Source: Bacteroidota bacterium
Lineage (GTDB): Bacteria > Bacteroidota > Bacteroidia > Bacteroidales > WCHB1-69
NCBI GenBank assembly: GCA_023392945.1
Contig: JAEWNB010000191.1
Location: forward strand, 1 to 19,331
DNA length: 19,331 nt
Direction: 5' to 3'
Shown: piece after piece, positions 1 through 6,801 of the stretch
How positions within the stretch are numbered: the first letter of the stretch is position 1
Layout: each line of letters opens with the position of its first letter
The notes under the pieces: generated by a model
Databases searched by the model: none
Told to the model about the DNA's origin: nothing
Seen by the model: only the letters and a program-made list of their open reading frames with translations
Made by a program: the position numbers and the translations under genes

Positions 1-924
1 GTTAAGAGTAAAAGAAAAACTGCCACCGGCATTATCATCAGGTTTTTCACTATAATAGCCGCCAATGAATAATTTTCCATTTTTTAAAATTTTCATTTTC
101 ATGTCTTTAATGGCCCCAAAATCAATATCTTCGTATTGAATATCAGTTGAGTTCTCTTCAACAGTGTATAAATGAAACTTATAGTTGAATAATTTAGGCC
201 CCTCTTTTGAGTAAGAAGAAATACAATAATAGACAACTCCATCATTTGAAACCTGCATATCGGCAATATTAAAAAACTCATTTTCTAAATGTGGAGTAGA
301 GGTGGTTTGCCATATTACCTCCCCTTCATTGTCAAAAGTTGCCGTAAATAAATCTTTAAGCTGACTTTTTTTGTCGGTTAGCAACATGGAAATAGCAAAC
401 AATTGTTTATCTGCAGATCCGGCACAGATGAAAGAAGTATAATCCTTATTCTCAAGATGAAAATCCATTACATCTTCAATCAAAGGTTCAGCATTAATAT
501 TTTTTTTGTCAAGAGTTACTTTCTTAATAGTCAAAATGTCAGCTTCTTTATCATAATTTTGATAGAAAACTATAATGGATTTTATATTGTCAGTACAGTA
601 AATAAATGAATTATAATCAGGAATATTGATATTAGCAAGGCTATATGAATTCAGATTTTTACTTACTTTGTATAGAACTCCTTGATAGGGTGCTTTTTTA
701 AAATCAAAAAATAATACTCCGGTATAATTATTTTTACTTTGTTTATTAAAATAAATATAAAAAGAGTCATCTTCCGCATCTGCATCAAAAGTATGGAAAG
801 TATAGAAGAGCGGATTGGTGGAAGCAACAAGTTCGGGAATTTCCAATTGAGTGAGATTGACAATTCCCTGAGAAAATGTATTTGCTACGCAGAAGCATAA
901 AACTAAGAGCAGAAATTTTTTCAT
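1..924 (-). CDS. Exported protein of unknown function, paralogue A (3' end beyond window)
   Basis: This reading frame is open without a stop from an ATG at 922-924 to base 1, giving 308 codons. The C-terminus lies outside the window. It begins with a Sec-type signal peptide (MKKFLLLVLCFCVANTFSQ). The rest aligns along its whole visible length with the upstream gene at 934-2493. Shared blocks include CTDN near residue 111, IKKV near 134, DMQVSN near 221, and DMK-K-LKNG then GGYYS near 270-290. I estimate roughly 40-45% identity by eye. Only 9 nt separate it from that gene, so the two are almost certainly co-transcribed. I recognise no catalytic motif or named domain. The protein is probably periplasmic or outer-membrane associated, judged only from the signal peptide. 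The function is unknown. A beta-rich repeat fold is possible but not shown. Confidence 0.85.
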   Translation of the reverse strand, partial: MKKFLLLVLCFCVANTFSQGIVNLTQLEIPELVASTNPLFYTFHTFDADAEDDSFYIYFNKQSKNNYTGVLFFDFKKAPYQGVLYKVSKNLNSYSLANINIPDYNSFIYCTDNIKSIIVFYQNYDKEADILTIKKVTLDKKNINAEPLIEDVMDFHLENKDYTSFICAGSADKQLFAISMLLTDKKSQLKDLFTATFDNEGEVIWQTTSTPHLENEFFNIADMQVSNDGVVYYCISSYSKEGPKLFNYKFHLYTVEENSTDIQYEDIDFGAIKDMKMKILKNGKLFIGGYYSEKPDDNAGGSFSFTLN

Positions 925-933
925 AGGAAACAA

Positions 934-2493
934 TTAGTCCTCAATTGTTATTTTAGAAATTGAGTTGGCTTTTTTACCGTAAGTAGCAAAATAGAGGTCA
1001 TTGTCACTACAGAAAAGAATCTTATGAAGTACTCTCCCGATGGCTGAGCAATCCATTGCTTTTACTTTATTTAAACCACCATTTTCATCAAGTGTAGCTA
1101 ACGTCAGGCAGGAATTTTTCTTAATAAAAGAGAATGCTACATTTAATTCAAAAATTTCATCTTTTGTAGATCCCTTGAGGACATTGTCAGCGTTGTCATT
1201 ATATAGCAGATAGATGTTATTTCCCTTTTGAGTTGCATAATATGAAAGCAGAACTTCTCTCGGATCGTAAGTGAATAATTTTTGGATAGCGATTCCCTGA
1301 TGTTTTTTAAGCATGGTGAAACCTTCATATTCTCCGGCTGAAGTAAAGGAATTGCATAAAATATTTTTTGCGAAAATAACATAAGATCTCTCTACTGTAT
1401 TGCCGTTTTGAGTAATAATTGTCTTAATATATTTCTGTTCTCCGAGCATTACAATATTTCCGCTTTCAAGTTCAAAAATATATTGACAAACTGCTGTATA
1501 TTGTTGATTTGCATATTTGGTAGTAAGAAAAACATCCGGCCGGGGAGCACTGATATAGTCTTCACTGAATTGTTGGTTAGTCCTACTTGTAAACTCTTCA
1601 TTAGCTGGATTAAAAACATAAGAGAAACTGCCTGTAGCATTGCTCATCAGATTCGCACTATAGTAACCTCCCATAAAAAGCGAGCCATTCTTTAACAATT
1701 TAAGTTTCATGTCTCTTATTAAACCGAAAGAAATAGTTTCAGTAAAGAGCTGCCCTTCATTTTCGTTAATCACATAGAGATGAATTTTTTCGTTTTCTGA
1801 TTTAGGACCTTTATTAGAGAAAGACGAAATTCCGATATAGGCAACTCCTTCATTTGAAACCTGCATATCTTCAATTTCGAAATTTTCGTTTCCTAAAGAA
1901 GGAATTTCTTTATTTGACCAAATTAATTCGTTTCCATTAAAGACAGCTGTATAAATTCCTGTGAAATCACCCTTAGCTGTCGTATGCAAAATGTTAATGG
2001 CAAATTTGCTTTTATCGGAAGATTTTGCAGTCAGAGTTACACACATATCTCTATTGTCAAAAGGCATGTTGGTGATTTCCTCAATATTAGCTTCTGCTCC
2101 AAGGTTGTTCTTGTCAAAAACCACTTTCTTAATGCTTAAAATATCATTTTTCTTATCTTGTACCGAATAAAAAGCAATGATTGATTCATTGTTGTCTGTA
2201 CAACCTATAAATTGATAATCATCAGATGGAAAACTTATAATGGAGCTTTTAGCTGATTGAAGGTCGTTATCAACTTTATAAATGATTGCTTTTGTCACTT
2301 TCTTCGATTCCTTTTCGGCAGAGTAAACGAAAAAATAACCGTCATCGCCTTCACAGGAATTTAAATAATATTCACTGGGATGCCCCATGAATTCCATGTC
2401 AGCGGTTGATAAATGTTTAATTTGAACGCTGGTTTGGGCTTTAATGCCAACAAAAGCAATTAATAAAGCCAATAACATAAGATTTTTTTTCAT
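934..2493 (-). CDS. Exported protein of unknown function, paralogue B
   Basis: The protein has 519 residues and a signal peptide (MKKNLMLLALLIAFVGIKAQ, probable cleavage after A-Q near residue 19-20). There is no lipobox cysteine and no recognisable type IX secretion C-terminal domain; it ends SISKITIED. Residues from about 70 to 300 match paralogue A directly downstream, including DMQVSN, a GPK-containing segment, DMK-K-LKNG and GGYYS. The similarity shows a tandem duplication. Composition is polar with alternating hydrophobic and charged stretches, which fits a beta-rich extracytoplasmic protein, but I cannot assign a fold or activity. It is the first gene of the pair. The 188-bp region upstream, shared with a divergent exported protein, holds a -7-like box at 2550-2557. 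The gene call is secure; the function is unknown. Confidence 0.9.
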   Translation of the reverse strand: MKKNLMLLALLIAFVGIKAQTSVQIKHLSTADMEFMGHPSEYYLNSCEGDDGYFFVYSAEKESKKVTKAIIYKVDNDLQSAKSSIISFPSDDYQFIGCTDNNESIIAFYSVQDKKNDILSIKKVVFDKNNLGAEANIEEITNMPFDNRDMCVTLTAKSSDKSKFAINILHTTAKGDFTGIYTAVFNGNELIWSNKEIPSLGNENFEIEDMQVSNEGVAYIGISSFSNKGPKSENEKIHLYVINENEGQLFTETISFGLIRDMKLKLLKNGSLFMGGYYSANLMSNATGSFSYVFNPANEEFTSRTNQQFSEDYISAPRPDVFLTTKYANQQYTAVCQYIFELESGNIVMLGEQKYIKTIITQNGNTVERSYVIFAKNILCNSFTSAGEYEGFTMLKKHQGIAIQKLFTYDPREVLLSYYATQKGNNIYLLYNDNADNVLKGSTKDEIFELNVAFSFIKKNSCLTLATLDENGGLNKVKAMDCSAIGRVLHKILFCSDNDLYFATYGKKANSISKITIED

Positions 2494-2549
2494 AATTGAA
2501 TGTATTTAATGATTTAAAAATGTTTCTTTTCTGAAATACTACTAAAATG

Positions 2550-2557
2550 CAAAAATA
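2550..2557 (-). promoter_or_regulatory. Putative Bacteroidota -7 box upstream of the tandem exported paralogues
   Basis: On the minus strand this reads TATTTTTG, matching TAnnTTTG. It sits about 57 bp before the start codon at 2493. No clear TTTG -33 element is seen at the expected spacing, and the region is very AT-rich, so a chance match is possible. Confidence 0.4.
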
Positions 2558-2582
2558 AAAAAAATGTAATAAAAAAAATAAT

Positions 2583-2590
2583 TATATTTG
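2583..2590 (+). promoter_or_regulatory. Putative Bacteroidota -7 box for the coiled-coil exported protein
   Basis: TATATTTG on the plus strand is an exact match to TAnnTTTG. It lies about 92 bp before the ATG at 2682 and back-to-back with the minus-strand box at 2550-2557. It implies a rather long, AT-rich 5' leader. No convincing -33 TTTG is seen. Confidence 0.4.
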
Positions 2591-2681
2591 CTGTATAAAA
2601 AATAATCATATAATTTATGGATTTTCGAACTAATAGATTATTAAAATGTTATTTAAACACTAATATTTAAAATTATAAACA

Positions 2682-3320
2682 ATGAAAAAATTTGCTTTAT
2701 TAATTGTAATTGCATTTTGTTATTCAGTTTCATTAACTGCACAAAATGCTCATGAAGAGATGATTTCTATTGATAAGAAGAGTGTACCGGGTTTCTCTGT
2801 CACTTTTCCGGACATGACTGTTGATGCTGTTGAAGCAGCATTAATAAAAAAAATGGAAAAGCAGGTGGGATTGAAAGCATCCAAATTCAGCGGTTATATT
2901 GCCTATTTGAATCAGTCTGTTCCTGATTTAGGTCCTTTATACTATGATATTTATGCAAAAGTTGCTTCTGTTGGAAAAAAAGATAATCAAGCTACTGTTT
3001 TATATTTTTTTGTTTCCAAAGGCAATCTGAACCCGGTTACTTCAGCTTCGGAACCGGAAGTATATAATAATATTATAAAATTTCTTGATAACTTTGTTCC
3101 TTATGCAAAGATAAATGATGCACAGAATCTTGATATTATTTTAAATAATCAGCTTAATAAAATGGAAAAAGAGAATAAATCTCTCCTTTCAGAACAAAAG
3201 AAACTTCAAAATAAGCTGGAGGATTTGAATAAAAAAATTGCAGATAATGAGGCTTTAATTAATAAGACAAAGAATGATATTGAGAATAATCAGATACAGC
3301 TTAAATTAATGGTCAAATAA
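2682..3320 (+). CDS. Exported protein with C-terminal coiled coil, unknown function
   Basis: The protein has 212 residues. Residues 1-20 form a signal peptide (MKKFALLIVIAFCYSVSLTA, followed by QNAHEE). Residues 30-145 form a compact globular region with no motif I recognise. From about residue 155 to the C-terminus it is a long Lys/Glu/Asn/Leu-rich helix with heptad-like spacing (LNKMEKENKSLLSEQKKLQ and onward), which predicts a coiled coil. The globular-head plus coiled-coil-tail shape suggests oligomerisation or a scaffold role in the periplasm; this is inference. It is transcribed divergently from the two tandem exported paralogues and converges on umuC, 46 bp away. Nothing indicates transfer. 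The function is unknown. Confidence 0.85.
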   Translation: MKKFALLIVIAFCYSVSLTAQNAHEEMISIDKKSVPGFSVTFPDMTVDAVEAALIKKMEKQVGLKASKFSGYIAYLNQSVPDLGPLYYDIYAKVASVGKKDNQATVLYFFVSKGNLNPVTSASEPEVYNNIIKFLDNFVPYAKINDAQNLDIILNNQLNKMEKENKSLLSEQKKLQNKLEDLNKKIADNEALINKTKNDIENNQIQLKLMVK

Positions 3321-3366
3321 TTCTCTTTATTATTTTGCAAACCCAATAGTGATATATTCGATCAAA

Positions 3367-4632
3367 TTATTGTGCTTTAACAATAATACAATCTTTTAAT
3401 TTTGTTGAAAAACAAGGAGATACTTTTGTTCTGTTATAGAGCGATTTAGTCCTAAAACCTTCCGCTCCGATTTTAACAGTTTCTCTTCCGTATTGCAAAT
3501 TGAGGCGGTCCATCGTTTCCATAAGTTTTTTCTTTTCTTCCCCGGGAAGAGGAACAAAAAGATTGGTCTGTGTAGAGGTATTCTCGACAATATCAGTCAC
3601 AATCACGCCTGCCTGTTTATATAAGAAGTTATCTTTATAGATAGCTTTTAATCCCGAGAGAGCAGCGGATGCAATTTCGGATGAATCAGCCGTACTTAAC
3701 GGTAATTTGACAATTTTGGAATTGTAATAGGTTGGCAAATCTTTTCGATGGCGGTTAGTTGCAATAAAAACCATCACAGTGTTGGCAGCGCTTGCTTGTT
3801 TACGGAGCTTGGCGGCACAATTCACTGCATAAGAGGCAACAGCTTCCGACAAAGTATCATAATTGTCAATCATTGGGGAGAAACTGCGTGATGTACAGAT
3901 TTGCTTTTTTTCAGGGGGATAATATTCAAATTCAATGCAGCTAATCCCATTAAGTTCACTCCAGGTTCTTTCTCCTACAACGGAAAAATGCTTTCTAACC
4001 CAATCCTTATCACACTGTGCAAATTGGAGAGCCGTTGTAATATTTGCAGAGAGAAGAGCTTTAGAATACTGGCGACCAATTCCCCAAACATCCTCAATAG
4101 GAAAATTGCGCAGTGCTTCTTCAATTTCGTGGTTATTTCGAATCAGTTTGACAGCTCCTTGTTTCCCCATTTTTTTTGCATATTTGGCAGCTACTTTTGC
4201 AAGTGTTTTGGTTGGAGCAATTCCCATACTCAGCGGAATCCCAATTCCTTTGAAAACAGTCTGCACAATAGTTTCCCCATATTTAAGCAAATCAAATCTC
4301 TCAAAAGAACGCAAATCTAAGAAAGCTTCATCAATCGAATATATTTTGATATCAGGCACATAGCTGCCGAGTAATTGCATCATTCTTTGGGACATGTCGC
4401 CATAAAGAATATAGTTAGATGAAAAGACAGTTACTAAATTATCCTCTATCAGTTTTTTTATTTGATAAGCAGGAGTTCCCATCTTGATTCCCAAAGCTTT
4501 TGCTTCATTGCTTCGTGCGATAACACATCCATCGTTATTAGACAGAACCACAATAGCTCTGTTGCGCAATGCCGGATTGAAAACCCGCTCGCAGGATGCA
4601 TAAAAATTATTGGCATCAGCAAGTGCAAACAT
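3367..4632 (-). CDS. umuC: UmuC, catalytic subunit of DNA polymerase V (Y-family)
   Basis: The protein has 421 residues, the usual UmuC length. It is the error-prone translesion polymerase subunit that acts with processed UmuD (UmuD'). The catalytic carboxylates are in place: D6 in FALADANNFYASCE, and D101-E102 in YSIDEAFLD. The NNDGCVIARSNEAKALGI segment (residues 32-49) is a fingers/palm hallmark of the family. IEDVWGIG near 179-186 is the helix-hairpin-helix of the thumb, followed by the little-finger domain. QTNLF at 355-359 matches a beta-clamp binding motif. The gene follows umuD by 9 nt and is last in efp - lpxD-like - umuD - umuC. No separate promoter or LexA-type operator is evident. 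All active-site residues are intact, so I expect a functional enzyme. Confidence 0.96.
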   Translation of the reverse strand: MFALADANNFYASCERVFNPALRNRAIVVLSNNDGCVIARSNEAKALGIKMGTPAYQIKKLIEDNLVTVFSSNYILYGDMSQRMMQLLGSYVPDIKIYSIDEAFLDLRSFERFDLLKYGETIVQTVFKGIGIPLSMGIAPTKTLAKVAAKYAKKMGKQGAVKLIRNNHEIEEALRNFPIEDVWGIGRQYSKALLSANITTALQFAQCDKDWVRKHFSVVGERTWSELNGISCIEFEYYPPEKKQICTSRSFSPMIDNYDTLSEAVASYAVNCAAKLRKQASAANTVMVFIATNRHRKDLPTYYNSKIVKLPLSTADSSEIASAALSGLKAIYKDNFLYKQAGVIVTDIVENTSTQTNLFVPLPGEEKKKLMETMDRLNLQYGRETVKIGAEGFRTKSLYNRTKVSPCFSTKLKDCIIVKAQ

Positions 4633-4641
4633 GGTTGGGAA

Positions 4642-5079
4642 TTAATGTTTTTTAATAGAGAAAGTGACGATTCCCCAAATTACAAAGTTGTTATCTTCGG
4701 TAACTTTAATAGATTTATAGGTTGGATTTGCAGGGACAAGCCAAATACAATTAATATCTTTTTTAATAAATTTAAGAGTAAATTCTCCGTCAATAAAACA
4801 GACAGCCACATCTCCTTCTTTTGGAGTCAGGGATTTATCAATAATAATTAAATCTCCGTCATCAATTCCTGCATTTTTCATGGAATCACCTTTAACTTTC
4901 CCGAAGAAGGTAGAAACCGGATGTGCTATCAGCTCTTTATTGAGGTCAATTCCGGTTTCAAGAAAATCCTGAGCAGGACTTGGGAAGCCGGCAGAAATAG
5001 GGTTTTCAATAAATGGAATTGATAATTCAACAGAATTATTAACGGGGATTATTTTGACATTACTTTCTTTATTTTCCAC
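4642..5079 (-). CDS. umuD: UmuD, self-cleaving subunit of DNA polymerase V (S24 peptidase family)
   Basis: The protein has 145 residues. It is the LexA-like protein that, on the RecA filament, cleaves itself to UmuD' and activates UmuC. The nucleophile is S66 in GDSMKNAG and the general base is K103 in FTLKFI, the standard Ser-Lys dyad. The expected Ala-Gly cleavage site is A30-G31 in ISAGFPSPAQDF, close to the enterobacterial position. The start is GTG at 5077-5079, which overlaps the TAG stop of the upstream lpxD-like gene by 1 nt (TAGTG); the next in-frame Met is residue 67, inside the active site, so the GTG must be the start. This arrangement points to translational coupling. umuC follows after 9 nt. 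Confidence 0.94.
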   Translation of the reverse strand: MENKESNVKIIPVNNSVELSIPFIENPISAGFPSPAQDFLETGIDLNKELIAHPVSTFFGKVKGDSMKNAGIDDGDLIIIDKSLTPKEGDVAVCFIDGEFTLKFIKKDINCIWLVPANPTYKSIKVTEDNNFVIWGIVTFSIKKH

Positions 5080-6071
5080 TATTTAGACGACTTAATTTCT
5101 GATTTCAGATTTTCAAAATCGTTTTTTAGTTGGTAAAATTCGTCAAATAATTCAGGGAGTTTTTTACTGCAGGCCATCTCTTTCCATTTTTTTCGTGCTT
5201 CATAAGCCGGAACTCCAAAAATGACAGTTCCTTCTTCTGTAACACTTTTGTCAATGGCGGACAAAGCCAAAAGGGTAGTGCGTTTGGCAACATATAAATC
5301 TTTGTTGACACTTGACTTAGCCCATAGAATACACTCATCGTCTATATAGGTACATCCGGCAATTGCACTCAACGAACCAATCAGGCAGTAAGCTCCAATA
5401 TAGGTGTCATGTCCAACCTGTACAATATTGTCAAATTTAGTGCCTTTGCCAATAAAAGTATCTCCCGAAACTCCTTTGTCAATAGTAACATTACAGCCAA
5501 TTTCAACATCATCGGAAATGACAGTACGTCCGCAGGATTCAAGTTTCACCCATTCCGGATTCCTTTTTTGGAAATAGTAAGCATCAGCTCCAATCACCGA
5601 ACCGGAATGAATAATAACATTATCTCCAATAATTGAATTTGCATAAATACTCACATTAGAATGAATAATGCAATTTTTTCCTATGATAACATTTTCGCCG
5701 ATAAAGGTATTGGGTTGAATAATTGTATTTTTCCCAATAACAGCAGTAGGATTAATTGCCTCATTCTGACTTTTAAACTTGACAAAGTGGCGCACTACTT
5801 TTATATAATCGCGAAGAGGATCATCCGAAATAAGAAGTGTTTTTCCTTCAGGAACAGCAGTAGCATCATTATTGATCAGGATAATACTGGCAGTGCTACC
5901 AAGAACTTTTTCATAATATTTAGGGTGGTCAACAAAAGACAAATTTCCGGGTTCAACAGAATGAATTTCATTGATTCCGGTTATTAGATTATGTGAGTTC
6001 CCCTTTACTGTAATATTTCCTTGAATAATTTCAAGTAATTCATTCAGGGTTAATGCTTTTTCAAATTTCAT
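5079..6071 (-). CDS. lpxD: LpxD-like UDP-3-O-acylglucosamine N-acyltransferase (efp-linked form)
   Basis: The protein has 330 residues. LpxD transfers a 3-hydroxyacyl chain from acyl-ACP to UDP-3-O-acylglucosamine in lipid A synthesis, in the cytoplasm. Residues 1-100 match the N-terminal uridine-binding domain. Residues 107-265 are left-handed beta-helix hexapeptide repeats (IGKNTI, IGENVI, IGKNCI, IGDNVI and others). H221 in VQVGHDTYIG corresponds to the catalytic histidine. The C-terminus (about 305-330) is a short helix. The second conserved histidine of canonical LpxD, after the ASVINGH-type segment, appears as C240 (SAIAGCTYI), so this may be the divergent efp-linked paralogue seen in Bacteroidota rather than the main LpxD. 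It starts 1 nt after efp and overlaps umuD by 1 nt. The exact acyl acceptor is uncertain. Confidence 0.85.
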   Translation of the reverse strand: MKFEKALTLNELLEIIQGNITVKGNSHNLITGINEIHSVEPGNLSFVDHPKYYEKVLGSTASIILINNDATAVPEGKTLLISDDPLRDYIKVVRHFVKFKSQNEAINPTAVIGKNTIIQPNTFIGENVIIGKNCIIHSNVSIYANSIIGDNVIIHSGSVIGADAYYFQKRNPEWVKLESCGRTVISDDVEIGCNVTIDKGVSGDTFIGKGTKFDNIVQVGHDTYIGAYCLIGSLSAIAGCTYIDDECILWAKSSVNKDLYVAKRTTLLALSAIDKSVTEEGTVIFGVPAYEARKKWKEMACSKKLPELFDEFYQLKNDFENLKSEIKSSK

Positions 6072-6072
6072 A

Positions 6073-6639
6073 TTATTTTACTCTTTCCGAATATTTGTTG
6101 GTACGAGTATCAACTTTAATTTTTTCTCCGGTTTCAATAAAAAGTGGAACAAAGACTTCTGCTCCGGTTTCAACAATAGCTCTTTTAGCTGCATTAGTAG
6201 CAGTGTCACCCTTAACACCGGGTTCAGTATAAGTGACTTCCAAATCAACAAAAGGAGGAAGTTCGCATGATAGGGGAGTATCGGTATCAGTGTGATACAT
6301 AATTTCGACAATTTGCCCCTCTTTGAGTAATCCGCTATTATTGATTAATTCACCCTGAATTTCAAGTTGTTCATAGGTTTCATTATGCATAAAAGTATAG
6401 GTGTTATCACCTTCTTTATATAAAAACTGATATGGTCGGCGTTCTACTCTGGCTAAATCAATTTTCACGCCTGCCGTAAAAGTGTTTTCCAACACTCTTC
6501 CTGTTTTTAAATTTCTAATCCTGGTGCGAACAAAGGCCGGACCTTTACCTGGTTTAACATGCTGAAATTCAACTATTGTCCAAAGTTCATTGTTAAATTC
6601 TATACATAATCCGTTTTTGAAATCTGCAGTTGTTGCCAT
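6073..6639 (-). CDS. efp: Elongation factor P
   Basis: The protein has 188 residues, the standard EF-P length. It binds the ribosome between the P and E sites and relieves stalling at polyproline stretches. The N-terminal KOW-like domain carries the tip loop KPGKGPAF with K32, the position that is post-translationally modified in many bacteria; no modification gene lies in this window. The two OB-fold domains follow, ending in the typical FIETGEKIKVDTRTNKYSER C-terminal signature. It is the first gene of a tight minus-strand operon with lpxD-like, umuD and umuC. The 162-bp upstream region has a -7-like box at 6675-6682 and a 12-bp tandem direct repeat at 6752-6775. The assignment is very secure. 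Confidence 0.98.
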   Translation of the reverse strand: MATTADFKNGLCIEFNNELWTIVEFQHVKPGKGPAFVRTRIRNLKTGRVLENTFTAGVKIDLARVERRPYQFLYKEGDNTYTFMHNETYEQLEIQGELINNSGLLKEGQIVEIMYHTDTDTPLSCELPPFVDLEVTYTEPGVKGDTATNAAKRAIVETGAEVFVPLFIETGEKIKVDTRTNKYSERVK

Positions 6640-6674
6640 ACTTTTTAAATTAATAAAAGTTATTTTAGAGGTTG

Positions 6675-6682
6675 CAAAATTA
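6675..6682 (-). promoter_or_regulatory. Putative -7 box for the efp-lpxD-umuDC operon
   Basis: The minus strand reads TAATTTTG, matching TAnnTTTG, about 36 bp upstream of the efp ATG. This is the only promoter-like signal found for the four-gene operon. A -33 element at usual spacing is not clear. Confidence 0.45.
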
Positions 6683-6751
6683 CATTTTTTTCATCCTTCC
6701 TTTAATCTGTTAACAATTATTAAGAATTATGACAAACTTCAAATAATGATA

Positions 6752-6775
6752 ATTATTGAATAAATTATTGAATAA
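6752..6775. repeat. 12-bp tandem direct repeat in the tgt-efp intergenic region
   Basis: ATTATTGAATAA occurs twice back-to-back (6752-6763 and 6764-6775) with no mismatch, and related AT-rich fragments flank it (for example around 6742-6751). It lies about 70-90 bp upstream of the efp -7-like box and just downstream of the tgt stop codon. It could be an upstream regulator-binding site or simple AT-rich slippage. Confidence 0.6.
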
Positions 6776-6801
6776 TAAGTTGAAAAAATAAAAAACTCAA
6801 T

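Noticed and set aside
3321..3366. Possible bidirectional terminator between the coiled-coil gene and umuC
   Set aside because: No inverted repeat of useful length is visible in these 46 bases.
3901..4363. Plus-strand open frames of about 140 codons opposite umuC
   Set aside because: They are antisense shadows of umuC with no recognisable protein features and no start context; umuC has clear catalytic motifs.
5409..5987. Plus-strand open frames opposite the lpxD-like gene
   Set aside because: The Asn/Ile-rich frames mirror hexapeptide-repeat codons on the other strand and show no protein-like domain.
6740..6760. AT-only hairpin AATAAT-GA-TAATTATT near the tgt stop codon
   Set aside because: The stem has no GC pairs and no following T-run in the tgt direction, so it is not a credible terminator; the direct repeat beside it is the clearer signal.
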